Notes: generated from the sequence alone by a model not told the origin. DNA of 64,000 bases from Boesenbergia rotunda (GCA_024364735.1 JAGFNQ010000953.1:195065-259064), one strand, 5' to 3'. Shown: positions 24,147 to 35,447, counted from the stretch's first letter. Program-made: numbers and translations.

Positions 24147-25280
24147 TTAATTAAAGTTATGATGATTAATTAATAATTGTGGGTTTAAATTCATCATTTT
24201 CATTATATCAAAAATTTCTTCTTCATTCTTATCTTTCTTTTCAAGTTTTTCTAATAATTTTGATTTATTTGAATTTTTATAATTTTCATTAATTAGGGCC
24301 TTTATTTTAGAAAATTCTATATCCTCCTTAATATTAGATTTTTCAATATTCTCACAGTAGGTGGAGTAAATTGGGCCACTAGTTAAAGTTTTATAGTAAT
24401 ATTCAATATTATCTATGATTATGTTATTATCTAGGAGAAATTTAACTTCAAAATTATCCTCAGATATATTTTCAATATTATCTAGATTATCTTTAAGATT
24501 TTCACAATTAATTTCTGAATTAATCTTGAGATTTTCAGAATTAATTTCTGAATTATCCTTAAGATATTCAAATTTGAATTCGAATTTATCCTTAGGATTT
24601 TCAAATTTGAATTCGGAATTATCCTTAGGATTTTCAAATTTGAATTCGGAATTATCCTTAGGATTTTCAAATTTGAATTCCGAATTATCCTTAGGATTTT
24701 CAAATTTGAATTCCGAATTATCCTTAGGATTAATTTTGTCTGAATTAAGATTATCAGAATTAATTTTATCAGAATTAATTTTATCAGATAAATTATCAGA
24801 ATTAATTTTGTCAGAATTAATATTTTCAGAATTAATATTTTCAGAATTAATATTTTCAGAATTAATATTTTCAGAATTAATATTAGAAATTTCTGAATTG
24901 ATATTTTGAATTAAACAATTAATTTCTGATATTTTAGTTGTATTCACATTTTGTAATTTATCATGCAAAATATTTAATCTATAATGCAGTAAATTTAATT
25001 TTTCAGAAAAATTAACTGAATTATCTAAGGATAGTGCAGGAAATTGTACATCTTTTGGAATGTAAATCTTGCGTACCTTCGCCGGACATTTATTTTTGAA
25101 ATGCCCGTATTTTTCGCACTTGAAGCATCTGATATGGCTTTTGTCCCTCCGGTTTCCTGGCGCTGGTGCCTCCTTCGCCACCGGTGATGTAGACCGAATC
25201 TTACAAGTAGGGCACTGGTTTTTGTAGTGCCCTCTCTCCCTGCATGTGAAACAGATAATATGGAATTTAAAATTGGACAT
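24147..25280 (-). CDS. gag: Intact two-zinc-knuckle repeat protein of element B (gag-like)
   Basis: A 377-codon uninterrupted ORF. I chose the ATG at 25278-25280 because element A starts at the equivalent codon; a non-ATG extension reaches 25325. CCHC knuckles stand at residues 10-23 (CFTCRERGHYKNQC) and 52-65 (CFKCEKYGHFKNKC). A short amphipathic stretch (EKLNLLHYRLNILHDKLQ) could pair as a coiled coil. It is followed by NINSE pentapeptide repeats and then about five 11-residue repeats of the PKDNSEFKFEN type, and an acidic and lysine-rich tail. It is probably an RNA-binding particle or packaging protein by analogy with Gag nucleocapsid. There is no capsid, protease or enzyme domain. It is the only protein coded by this element. 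Confidence 0.85.
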   Translation of the reverse strand: MSNFKFHIICFTCRERGHYKNQCPTCKIRSTSPVAKEAPAPGNRRDKSHIRCFKCEKYGHFKNKCPAKVRKIYIPKDVQFPALSLDNSVNFSEKLNLLHYRLNILHDKLQNVNTTKISEINCLIQNINSEISNINSENINSENINSENINSENINSDKINSDNLSDKINSDKINSDNLNSDKINPKDNSEFKFENPKDNSEFKFENPKDNSEFKFENPKDNSEFKFENPKDKFEFKFEYLKDNSEINSENLKINSEINCENLKDNLDNIENISEDNFEVKFLLDNNIIIDNIEYYYKTLTSGPIYSTYCENIEKSNIKEDIEFSKIKALINENYKNSNKSKLLEKLEKKDKNEEEIFDIMKMMNLNPQLLINHHNFN

Positions 25281-25374
25281 TTTAAAATTAAAATATACCT
25301 GATTCACCCCTGGGCTCCCCCTCAACTCCTGGCGTCTTTGCTCCGTCGGCGGTTAGTCCGGTGAAGAGCGGCTC

Positions 25375-25387
25375 GGCTCTAATACCA
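25375..25387 (-). other. Primer-binding site of element B
   Basis: On the minus strand TGGTATTAGAGCC, one mismatch from the usual Met-tRNA PBS, with a two-base gap to the LTR. Confidence 0.85.
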
Positions 25388-25389
25388 AT

Positions 25390-26881
25390 TGTAGGACCGG
25401 TGCCGTCGATAGAGGGGGGGGGTGAATATCGACCTTGAAAATCTTTCGCGGAAACCTCGTGAAAAACTCGTTCGTTCTAGACTTAGAAAATTAGTAGCGC
25501 AGCGGAAAAGTAAAAGCAGAAAAATAAATGCAGAACAGAAGGACACGCGGGATTTATTTACTTGGTTCCCGACCCCCCTGGGTCAGTACGTCCAAGGCCT
25601 ATGTACTCGGCGTGAGTCCACTATTGGTCTCCTTTCCGGAATTTCCGGAGGCGGAGAAAACCCGTCTTACAGTTTGCAATTACAAAAAGATATTGAAAAT
25701 TAAAGTGCGGAATAATTAAAAGCAAATCGAACACAAATATGAAACTTGGCCGATCTGGACCTCCGAAGTGCCGCGCACTTCCTCCTGGAGCCTCCCGGTC
25801 GTAGAGCCTTGTTTCTAGCGCGTTATCGTCGGTCGGAATGATCAGAATCACTCTTGGAAGTTGTGTCTGAAGCTGAGGGGTCGAAGCCCCTTATATAGGC
25901 CTCCTGGGGGCGCCCTGGACACTGGGGGCGCCCCGGAAGACTCGGTCAAACCTTATCCTTGCGCCTACCTCGCCACGGGTGATAAGATCATTGACCAGGG
26001 CGCCCTGGACGCTGGGGGCGCCCTCCTGAGCGCTTATCCTGTGCTTCGGACTCGCAGCAGCGAAGACTGTGTTGACCAGGGCGCCCTAGTGCATGAGGGC
26101 GCCCTGGTGCATGAGGGCGCCCTGGTGCATGAGGGCGCCCTACATTAACACTGCAAGGCTGCTTTTTCTGCTTGCATTGTCTCCGGTTCTTGTTACCTGC
26201 AAGATACACAAACACAAAGCATATATGCATATAATATTAAGCTTAAGGACTTGGTTCGGACTTCGGATTTGCACGAAACCCTAGGTCGAACCGGCACGAG
26301 TTCCTATCCCCTAGAACTCGCCCTTCACCTACTCCTTTCAGGAGACGGTTGCCACCCAGCCCTTCGGGTGGACTTTAACTTAGCTTCCGATTACTCCGGA
26401 TCTCGAGACGCCCAAACCCTGACCCGTCTCTACTCCTGTCCTTAGTCATCGCTCAGCTAAGTTGCTTAGTCCCTTGGACCAAGTCTTCATTTCCTAGCAG
26501 TCCTTCGCCAGGTGCCTAGCAGTCCTTCGCTAGGGCTTTTGTTACCAAGCGGTCCTTCGCCTGGTGCCTAGCAATCCTTCGCTAGGTCTTCTATGCCTAG
26601 TAGTCCTTCACTAGGTGCCTAGCAGCCCTTCGCTAGGTCTTAGGGTTATGATACCTAGCAGCCCTTCGCTAGGTGCCTAGCAGCCCTTCGCTAGGTCTTG
26701 AGGTTTCGATACCTAGCAACCCTTTGCTAGGTGCCCAGCATCCCTTTGCTGGGACTTAGGGTTTCGATGCCTAGATCAACTAGGACTTTTCTTCAGCTAA
26801 CTTCTCTCTCACTGACTTAAGTATATTGTCAAACATTGAAACACTTCAAGAGGAACATCATTTATGCAACTTGCACCAACA
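25390..26881 (-). repeat. 5' LTR of element B
   Basis: Nearly identical to 15531-16982. It is longer by an extra GGGCGCC-type repeat unit near 25910 and an extra CCCAGC...GCTGGG unit near 26730. The minus-strand TATA box TATATAA is at 25891-25897. Confidence 0.93.
25891..25897 (-). promoter_or_regulatory. TATA box in 5' LTR of element B
   Basis: TATATAA on the minus strand within GGCCTATATAAGGGGC. It is the likely transcription start region for the zinc-knuckle ORF. Confidence 0.6.
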
Positions 26882-27984
26882 CAGAGGAGGTCTACTTAAT
26901 GATCTACAAGGACTCCGAGGATGTGTCGATTTTAGGGGGAGTCTAAGTCAAAAGAAAAATTGTTTGACAAGTTTTTTTGGCGATTATTTTTAAAATTATT
27001 TAATAATTCATTTGGTCTAAACCAAACCCTAAAAACTCAGAGGAAGAGTACTTGTGGTCAACAAGCTTTCTAGGACTGGGTTAAGTTTAGGGGGAGGGTA
27101 GACTAAAAGAATTATTGAACATTTTCAAAACATTTTTTGTCTTGCACTATATTTCCAAAAGCTTTCTGAAAACTTAAGTAATTTTTTTTAAATACTATCA
27201 CTTTTTTTCTATCTACGCCGTCACTTTCTAAAAATTCGTTTAGCTTATCAGATTTTTTTTAACAAAATATTACTTACTTGAATTTAGAGATTTTCCAGGA
27301 TACTTAGGAAAATATCCTTGTAGTTAATAAGATTTTCTAGGATTGTGTCAGACTAGAAAAGAAATCTAGTCAAGTAAAATATCATGTTTTCAAAATAAAA
27401 TACATAATATTTTTAAAAAGTACTTATAATATTTTTCTAAGTACTTATACATTTCAAAAATTCTAATATTCTTCTAAGTACTTATACTTTTCAAAAATTC
27501 TCATATTTTTCAAAAAGTACTTGCAAAATATTCAAAATATTTCCAAAAGGCACCAATGTTCAAATATTTTTATAAGTGCAAATTGTTTTGGAAAATTTTT
27601 TAATTAAAAGTTTTACTATGTCAATAGTTTTCTAAGTGCAAAAATGTTCGAAATTCAGAATGTGTTCCTACAAATACACAATATTTTTTCAATACCTTTC
27701 CAAGTATTTTTTGGGTGCAAGTTAAAGGTTTATGCTATGCTTTCAAAATTTATACTAAGTATTTTCACAAAGAACCAAATATTTCCATTGTTGGTGCAAG
27801 TATTTTTGGTTTTTTTTGATGTATAACAAAGGGGGAGAGTGAGTGGAAGTTAGAAGTTTTCCCCAGAGGATGAAAAATGGGTTTTCAAAACTTAGATAAT
27901 TTTTTATTTGATCCCAAGAGTTAAAATTTAGCCCTTTCAACCAATCTAACTTATGATATTGTCAAACATCAAAAAGGGGGAGAT
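26882..27984 (+). other. Element A interior, right part, with several polypurine tracts
   Basis: It starts with the second CAGAG. There is no ORF of note. AGGGGGAG-type tracts occur near 26934, 27089 and 27829, and the true PPT AAAAAGGGGGAGAT abuts the 3' LTR at 27971-27984. Confidence 0.75.
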
Positions 27985-29418
27985 TGTTGGTGCAAGTTGC
28001 ATCAGTGATGTCCTCCTCTAAGTGTTTTAATGTTTGACAATATGTTTAAGTCAGTGATACATTGATAAGGGAAGGGTGAGTGAAGAAAACTGGACCATGT
28101 GAACCAAAGTCCTAGTTAATCTAGGCAAGAAGTCCTGGTCGAGGACTGGGCACGAAGTCCTGGTTCAAAGAATTGAGCACTAAGTCCTGGCAAAGGGCTG
28201 GGCACCGAAGACCTGACCGGAAGTTGGGCATGAAGTCCTGGTCGAGGACTGGGCAAGAAGACCTGGCCAAGGGTTGGGCACCGAAGACCTGGTTCGAGGA
28301 ATTGGGCAAGAAGACCTGGCCATGGGTTGGGCACCGAAGTCCTGGACTTAGGGTTTGGGCACGAAGTCTTGGTCTGAGGGATTGAGCAACTTAGCTGAGC
28401 GATGACTAAGGACAGAAGTAGAGACGGGTCGGGGTTCGGACGTCTCGAGATCCGAGAGTATCGAAGGCTGAGTAAAATTCCACCCGAATGAACTGGGTGG
28501 CAACCGTCTCCTGAGAGGAGTAGGTGAAAGGTGCGTTCCCGGGGGTGGGAACTTGCGTCGGTTCGACCTAGGGTTTCGTGGAAATCCAAAGTCAGAACCA
28601 ACTCTATAAGGCTAAGATTATTTGTATGTTTGTCTTGTGGTTGTTATCTTGCAGGTACTTGGAGTTGGAGGCGAGATAGGAGAGTAAACGCAAGAAAACA
28701 GGGTGCTGGGAAGAGGTTCCTGGGCACGTGAATGAAATCAGGCGCCTGAATGGGATCAGGCGCTTGAATGAGTCAGGTGCTTGAATGATACAGGCGCCTC
28801 CTTCAATACAGCCGCCCAATAAGGCATGTTTATCAACTTTGCGAGTTCAGCGCGAGGATGAGCATTGACCAAGCCCTATGGGGCGCCCCCATCAACACAG
28901 GCACCCAAGATAAGCCTATAAAAGGGGCTTCGACCCCAAGACTCATAACACAACTTCCAAGATCGATTCTGAGCATTCTGACTGACGACAAAGCCCTAAA
29001 GATGAGGCTCTACGACCGGGAGGCTCTAGGAGGAAGTGCACGGCACTTCAGAGGTCCAGATCGGCTGAGTCTTCGACCATTTCATTTTGGTTTGCTTTAA
29101 TTACTCTGCACTTAATTTTCTATATTTGTGATTGTAATTATTGCACTGTAAGACGAGTTTCTCCACCTCCGGAAAGTCTAGAAAGGAGACCAATAGTGGA
29201 CGGGCGTTCCCATGCTTAGGCCTTGGATGTACTGACCCTGGGGGGGATTGGGAACCAAGTAAAAAATCCCGCGTGTGCTGTGTTGTCTTTTACTCTTTCT
29301 GTTTTCCGCTGTGCTACTAACGTTCTAAGTCTAGAATGATCGAAAGTTTTACGGAATTTACTGCGAAGATTTTACGGTCGATATTCACCCCCCCTCTATC
29401 GACGACACCGATCCTACA
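27985..29418 (+). repeat. 3' LTR of element A
   Basis: Starts TGTTGGTGCAAG, ends GATCCTACA, 1434 bp. It differs from the 5' LTR by scattered substitutions and by extra GGCGCCTGAATG-type units near 28735-28800. TATA box at 28917-28923. Confidence 0.92.
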
Positions 29419-29548
29419 TGTTTGGCTATAAAATAAGGAGTCCTGAAAGGCAAAAATATAATATATTAGACTATAAATACTGAATAAATAAATTTACTAT
29501 AATTTTAATAAAACACATGTTATAGTTTAGCATATACCCCAAAAAACT
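29419..29548. other. CACTA interior after element A
   Basis: AT-rich. It begins with TGTTT, the right target-site copy of element A. Confidence 0.55.
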
Positions 29549-29975
29549 CTACTTGCCACCGTCTGTTGGGTGTTGAGTCTCTTGTGACTCAAAACCGTGT
29601 TGTGTCGGAGGGGTGAAAGTAGCTATGACCGCCAGCATATGGTCCATAAAAGATTTATGACTGGCCTCTCTCCTCCGATCGTCCTCCGCTCTCCTCCTTT
29701 CCTCCTCCGCTCTCCTCTGCTCCTCAGTGGCTATCCAATGATCCATCTTCTGATCCATGGAGGCAATTTGAGAGCGCAATTCTTGATTTTCTTATCGTAA
29801 AGACTGCACCACAAAAAAGAAGCGGATGAAGTGGCACGACCCCTGGGCATCCTTAGACAATCAAATGCATCTTTGGCCTGTGAGCCAAGCCCGTAGAGGG
29901 TGGAGTTTTTTATCCGTCCACCGACAACATCATAATAGATATCATTCAGCTGGTTGGTGGATAAAGTCTGTGACT
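29549..29975 (-). pseudogene. CACTA-associated plant transposase (Transposase_24-type) C-terminal remnant
   Basis: Read on the minus strand, one frame gives QLNDIYYDVVGGRIKN and TLYGLGSQAKDAF. After a frame change near 29780 it continues as RSQIASMDQKMDHWIATEE with a charged Glu/Arg-rich helix. The VVGG...YGLGSQA pattern followed by a coiled coil is typical of the Ptta/En/Spm plant transposase family that accompanies CACTA elements. It is truncated and frameshifted, so it is a relic. Its position inside the CACTA unit supports the assignment. Confidence 0.7.
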
Positions 29976-30195
29976 CCCCCCCTCTATCGATGGCTGAGAT
30001 GACTTGACCACTCTATTTATAATTTGATCCTGTATGAAAAAGAATTATCGGATTAATATTCAAATTGAATTATTGGATTAATAAAGATAGAAACGATTAA
30101 ATAGAATAAAGATAATAATTGTACGTGTATCGCCTGTGATCGAGAATCGACAAAAGCCCCATTTTTCTTCTTATGGGTCTTGAGAAAGATCTCCA
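29976..30195. other. CACTA interior up to element C
   Basis: No ORF. It ends CTCCA (30191-30195), the presumed left target site of element C. Confidence 0.5.
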
Positions 30196-32235
30196 TGTTG
30201 ATGCAGTCTGACCTGAGTGTTATTTTGATGTTGACACCGATTTAAGTTAGGTTGAGTGAGATCAAATTGTTAAGTTTGGATTAAGTCCTGTTCGGGGACT
30301 GGGCAGAAGTCCTGGTGAGTGAAGCTGGGCAAAAGTCCTGATGAGTGAAGTTAGGCATGAATTCCTGGTCGAGGACTGGGCACGAAATTCCGGTGAGTGA
30401 AGCCGGGTCCTTGTAAGGAAAGCTAGGTGAAGGAAATCCTAGTGAGTGAAGTCGGGTCCTAGTGAGTGAAGCTAGGTGAAGAAAATTCTGGTGAGTGAAG
30501 CCAGTCCTAGCAAGGGAAGCTAGGTGAAGGAAATCCTAGTGAGTGAAGCTAGGTTGGACTAAGTTCCGGTGAGTGAAGTTGGGCATGAAGTCTTGGTCTG
30601 GGGGACTGAGCATCAATTGTACTGGTCAGAGAGGGCTCGGTAGCTCGTTCTTTGGACTGGATTAGGTCAGAAAGGGCTCGGGAGCTCGTTCTCCGGGAGC
30701 AGACTGAGTTACAGAAGGCAAGGGAGCCTGTTCTCTAGACTCAGGGTCGAAATGATCAGACCTGGATCGGTCTGAAGTCCGATTAGGGAGTTGGCACGAA
30801 CTCTCTCGGTTGTAGATCGGTCTAAAGTTCGATCAGAGAGTTGGCACGGACTCACGTGATAGTAGATCGGTCTGGTGACCGATCCAGGATGTCTGATCGG
30901 TCTGGTGACCGATCAGAAATAGATCAAAAACATTCTGTGTGGTGGCTGATCGGTCTGGTGACCGATTAGAAACAGATCAGAAATATTCTGTGTGGTGGCT
31001 GATCGGTCTGGTGTCCGATCAGAAATAGATAAAAAACAATCTATGTGGTGGCTGATCGGTCTGGTGACCGATCAGAAATAGATTAGTACCCTTGTGTGTG
31101 GTGGCTGATCGGTCAGTGCGACCGATCAACATAGTCTGGACTGATCAGGAAGGAGCCTAATCAGTTAGGCTATGGCCTGATCGGTCGGTGAGATCGATCA
31201 GGCCGTGGCCTGATAGGTCAGTGAAACCGATCAGGTCATGGCTGATCGGTCCTTGAGACCGATCAGGGTCTTGACCCTCTAAACCCTGTTCATCCAGTAA
31301 GATAAGGGATCGGTCTGGTGACCGATCCCCTGTCTCTGATCAGTCAGTGTGACCAATCAAAACTACATTGGATCGATCCGAATCAAGTTTGATTGGTCAG
31401 GAGGGTGTCTGATCGGTCAGGTTGACCGATCAACACCTCAAAACTTTAACTTGAATTATTGTCAGATCTCTGATTACCTTCTGATTTGCTTCGCTAATAT
31501 ATCTGTGAGTGTGTAGATGATACAGAGATGATACAGAGCTATGAAGGAGGGTCAATGGTGACTTTAGCTGCGGCTATTTTGCTTCGTATCTGTTTGCAGG
31601 TTTCAACGGCTTCTAGCGGCTGGCGGCTGGCGTCTGGCTTGAAGCTCCAGCTGAAGTGATTACTTTAGTAAGCTCAGAAGGGGTCAGTAGGTCAGCGTGT
31701 GATGAAGCCGTGGGTCAGTGGGTGACGAAGCCTGTTGATGCACAGAAGGAAGGCTTAAGAAGAGGCTGGCGAAGCAGAGACAAAAAGAATACACAACAAC
31801 AAGAACAAAGAACCGAGTGAAGGTTCTTGTGTTAAGCTGTGCTATGTGGTGCTCTATGTTAAGTTTCTTCGTGCTTTCTGTGCTCGTGCTTAAGATTGCA
31901 TCTGTAAGCTTCTTCTCAAGTCTCGGTGCTTATTCTGATATACTTCTGAGACTGTCTGTGGAGAGGTTACTCCACCAAGAAGGAGAATTTCTTATCCGGA
32001 TTCATTCCGGGGCTTGATCTGCCGACGATCAAGGGATCGCCCACCTCACGGGCATGCTAAGGAGTAGGGGTAAGTTATCCCCGAACCTTGTAAATCCTTC
32101 TGTTAGTTCTGTTTGTGTTTGTCTTTCTTTCTGTTCTATTTTTCCCCTTCTAACTTGATCCTAGGAAGAGAAAGAAGCCTGAGTTTTAGTGGGTGGCTAT
32201 TCACACCCCTCTCTCTAGCCATCCCAGATCCAACA
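30196..32235 (+). repeat. 5' LTR of element C
   Basis: Starts TGTTGATGCAGTC, ends AGATCCAACA. 30280-30600 holds units of the CCTAGC...GCTAGG and AGTCCTGG type. About 30735-31435 holds an array of GATCGGTC...GACCGATC hairpins. The last 300 bp carry the GAGGTTACTCCACCAAGAAG phrase also found in D and E. Confidence 0.9.
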
Positions 32236-32237
32236 AG

Positions 32238-32249
32238 TGGTATTAGAGC
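32238..32249 (+). other. Primer-binding site of element C
   Basis: TGGTATTAGAGC, one mismatch from the D and E sites, two bases after the LTR. Confidence 0.85.
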
Positions 32250-32292
32250 CTGGGGCTCTTTCAAACGGATTAACACCCGAAGAGCAAAGAGG

Positions 32293-33625
32293 ATGGCTTT
32301 GAGAGAAGGATTCATCACCAACAGACCACCTTTCTTTAATGGAGTCGACTTCCAGTATTGGAGATCAAGAATGGAGTACTATCTGAAAATCGACATTGGA
32401 ATGTGATTTTCAGTCAAGGAGGGATTCACTCCTCCAAAGGATACTGAGGGCAAGGAACTCGAGTCATCAAGGTGGTCAGCCGAACAAACCAGAAAAGGTA
32501 CGGCTGATGCTAAGGTAGTGGTCACCTTGCAGTGTGGGATGACCAAGGAGCAACTCATCAAGGTTGTTCCTTCTCAAGTGCCAAAGATCTATGGAACAAG
32601 CTCATAGAGCTTCATGAAGGCACTCGAGATTCCCGGATAGCAAAGAGGGATCTCTTCCTCAATCAACTCCAGAACCTTACCATGAAGGATTCTGAAACTG
32701 TAAGTGAGCTTCATGGTCGATTCAAGGAGATCATCAATGGCTTGCACGCGATCGACGAGAAGGTCGAGAATCATGACCTTGTAAGGTATGTACTCAAATC
32801 TTTTCCTAGGAATGCCTTGTAGTCATCTATGGTGGATGCCTACAAGGTATCCAAGGATCTTTCCATTGTAAAGTTAGATGACTTCTTTTGTGAAATGGAG
32901 CTACATGAGATTGCTAACAAAGACCCAAAAGAGAAGGGTATTGCTCTTGTAGCAGGGGACAAGGCAAAGAAGAAGAAAGAAAAGAAGAAGGAGAAGGATA
33001 TCTCATCTTCTTCATCCGAATCCGATGAGGACGGGAGTGAGTCTTCATCAACTGAGATGACCAACTTTGTGAGAAGGATGATGAGGAAGAGTTGGCGCTA
33101 CAAGGGGAAAGGTAACACAAGTGAAAATAAGTTTGATAAATCTAACATCACTTGTTATGAATGTAGCAAAAAGGGGCACTATAAAAATGAGTGTCCAAAA
33201 CTTAAGAAGAAGGAGGAGAAGTCAAAGAAGAAGAAGGCCTTAAAGGCCACATGGGATGAGTCTTCATCTAGCTCATCCGAGGAGGAGAAGGAGGAGAAGA
33301 GCACCCGTTACGTGGCTCTTATGGCCTTAGAAGACTCACACATGGAGAGTAGTGACGAATCAAGTGAGCCATCAACCGCGGTAATCTCTCTCGAACTTGA
33401 TAAATGTTATAGAACAAAAGCTTGCTTGACTAACTTGCTTAAGAAATCTAAGGACAAGATAAAGTCCTTAAAATTAGAAGTAGAACAATTAAGAACCTCC
33501 AAGGATGATGATATAGATGATTTACATGTTGAAGTCCTTGAGGATGAGAACAAGGCTTTAAAGAGTGAAGTTGAAATACTCAAGAAGCTTCTTGAGAAAT
33601 TTTCAACTAGCTCTAAGACCTTGGA
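32293..33625 (+). pseudogene. gag: gag of element C, disrupted
   Basis: The start MALREGFITNRPPFFNGVDF is the conserved SIRE-like gag N-terminus. A TGA at 32404-32406 and a TAG at 32820-32822 both fall on codons that are Trp in element D. A one-base loss near 32563 shifts the frame. The third part (from 32829) carries a Lys-rich stretch, a Ser-rich acidic stretch, a good CCHC knuckle (CYECSKKGHYKNEC) and a coiled coil (leucine heptads near 33420-33600). Gag would form the particle and bind RNA; this copy cannot. The coding sequence stops at the F insertion. Confidence 0.88.
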
Positions 33626-35447
33626 TGTAACGCCCGCTTTTTTTTCCCATAAAGCGGCGTTACGTTAACATGAGTAGGGCAAGTAGACATCATAAGGCAG
33701 CGGAATAACTTTAATCTTACACATACATGCACCTACTACCATTCCTAACATAATGACATGGGAACTTGGCATATTGACTTCATACTTAGCATCATATCAT
33801 GTCATACTTAACATCATGTCATAGAGTCACATAAGTCATCATTCAAGCACATAAGTAGCAAAGGTAAAGTTCTAGCATAAGACGAGTAAACATATTATTT
33901 TCTTGGCCAAGTCACTACCACACACATGCATTCTTGCCCTCCTGCTGCTTCCTTATTGTCCTCTTGCGTGATCTGCGGTATAAGGAAATAAGACTATAAG
34001 CACGCAGGCTTAGTAAGACTCTTTCTTACTCACTAAAACCATTCATCACTTAATCATGAGCACATGAAACATTTACATAACCTGGTGCTCTACATAGAAC
34101 ATAAGTATCTAAAATTATTTAGCATGACCTAGTTCTTACATAGTACATGAACATAAGATTTCACTTAACATAACATGAACATAATCATAAGTAAACATTC
34201 TTAGCATGGCATGATATATGGCATAAACGTAAACATAAGTAAATATTCTTAACATGGCATGGTACATGTCATAAACTTAAACATAAGTAAACATTCTTAA
34301 CATGACATGATACATGACATAAACGTAAACATAAGTAAACATTCTTAACATGGCATGATACATGGCATAAACGTAAATATAAGTAAACATTCTTAACATG
34401 ACATAATACATGGCATAAACGTAAACATATGTAAACATTCTTAACATAACCATAAGTATAAATCGTTTACTATCATGCATATTTCTTGACATGAAACATA
34501 AGCACAAGACATTACTATCATGACATAATGCACAACATGAATGAATGCATGAGTCAAATGCATATACATAAGGATGCTTAACTTTTAAAAATTATACTTT
34601 TAAATACTTAAATATAATCATAACATCATTGGGGTCCCCGGCTTGTACCACATACATACATCATGTGCGCGCATCCCTAAGTAAATACGAGGTAGCTAGT
34701 CTCGACCTACTAGGGTAAGGACAACATAGTCGGTAGTCCCAGAACTGGGGCGTTCTTAAGGTGCCCATCCCTGTTGCACAGCTTCGGTAGTTCCAGAACC
34801 GTGGACAGCATAGTTGGTAGTCCAAAACGGGGGCGTTCTTAAGGTGCCCATCCCTTGGACCCTTACTTCGGTCCGGTACAAGCCCATTCATAAAGTAAGA
34901 TAACTTTGCATGCTTCATCATTCATAGATATACATAACATTTCATCATTCATACTTAACATCATGATGCCGTAAAGGCATGAACATTATCTTCATTCGTA
35001 AACATGACATGCATCTTCTTTCATAAAACATGGCATGCATCATCATTCATAAAACATGACATGCATCTTCATTCATAAAACATGGCATGCATCTTCTTTC
35101 ATAAAATATGACATGCATCATCATTCATAAAACATGGCATGCATCTTCATTCATAAAACATGACATGCATCTTTATTCATAAAACATCATTCTTTTTTCA
35201 TAGTGCTTGCATGATCATGATACATGAGGTAAGCATTGCATTTCATACATAAGCATTGTATCTATCACAAGCATACATAGGTAGGACTTCCATAAATATG
35301 CTACCTACTATCCAAGTGCCTGACATAGAACATAAGACATTCGGGAATAAACCCTATTCAGCATGACATCTAATCATAAACATACAAACATGAAACATGG
35401 TGCTTAAGGTTAGGGTTATCGGTAACTTAATTTCTATCACATGCTTG
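33626..35447 (-). mobile_element. Gypsy LTR F, first part (interrupted by element D)
   Basis: The plus strand starts TGTAACGCCCGC, the same end as the LTRs of element G, so it lies in minus orientation. It shares the hairpin-like AAAGCGGCGTTACG end, CATGGCATAAAC words and the ACCTACTAGGGTAAGGA block with G, but is clearly more diverged. The last five bases, GCTTG, are the left target copy of element D. The LTR continues at 59743. Whether F is a solo LTR or part of a full element cannot be seen. Confidence 0.82.

Larger units (their letters stand above)
15531..26881 (-). mobile_element. Gag-only LTR retrotransposon B, same family as A, inserted in A in reverse orientation
   Basis: Bounded by LTRs (15531-16982 and 25390-26881) and flanked by a perfect 5-bp target duplication, CAGAG, at 15526-15530 and 26882-26886. 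On the minus strand the order is 5' LTR, PBS, zinc-knuckle ORF, AT-rich repeats, noncoding interior, PPT, 3' LTR. Without the nested solo LTR H it is about 7.4 kb. The two LTRs are nearly identical apart from short tandem-repeat length changes, so it is younger than A. It carries no pol. Confidence 0.93.
11267..29418 (+). mobile_element. Gag-only non-autonomous LTR retrotransposon A (TR-GAG-like), split by element B
   Basis: LTRs of 1405 and 1434 bp start TGTTGGTGCAAG and end GATCCTACA. A PBS follows the 5' LTR and the PPT AAAAAGGGGGAGAT precedes the 3' LTR. Flanks TGTCT (11262-11266) and TGTTT (29419-29423) match at four of five bases. With B removed, the interior is about 4 kb and encodes only a zinc-knuckle protein. 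No protease, integrase or RT was seen on either strand. This fits the known class of terminal-repeat retrotransposons with a GAG domain. Confidence 0.88.
9941..30195. mobile_element. CACTA (En/Spm-type) DNA transposon, left end and interior; right end not in window
   Basis: The left terminus CACTACAAAAAATATTAG at 9941 is the canonical CACTA inverted-repeat end. It is followed by dense subterminal repeats of the ACCGACGGAA type. The same unit resumes after element A at 29419, where a plant CACTA protein remnant lies on the minus strand (29549-29975). It is cut again by element C at 30196. No TTTTTTGTAGTG right end was found, so that end must lie beyond C, outside the window. That both flanks of A belong to one CACTA copy is inferred from A's imperfect 5-bp target duplication. 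Confidence 0.7.
30196..33625 (+). mobile_element. SIRE-like Ty1/copia element C, 5' part; remainder beyond window
   Basis: A 2040-bp 5' LTR is followed by a PBS (TGGTATTAGAGC) and a degenerate gag. At 33626 a gypsy LTR (F) interrupts it inside the gag C-terminal region. The downstream half of C is not in the window. It is the most degenerate of the three SIRE-like copies. Confidence 0.85.

Noticed and set aside
24415..24909. Plus-strand 164-codon Leu/Ser-rich ORF
   Set aside because: It is the antisense shadow of the repeat part of the element B zinc-knuckle protein.
25217..25230. TTTTTGTAGTG as a possible right end of the CACTA element
   Set aside because: It lies inside the intact zinc-knuckle ORF of element B (codons for HYKNQC) and has no subterminal repeats or matching target site.
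34277..34507. ORF of Met/Tyr/Val-rich repeats on the minus strand
   Set aside because: It derives from the CATGGCATAAACGTAAAC tandem words of gypsy LTR F and has no protein resemblance.
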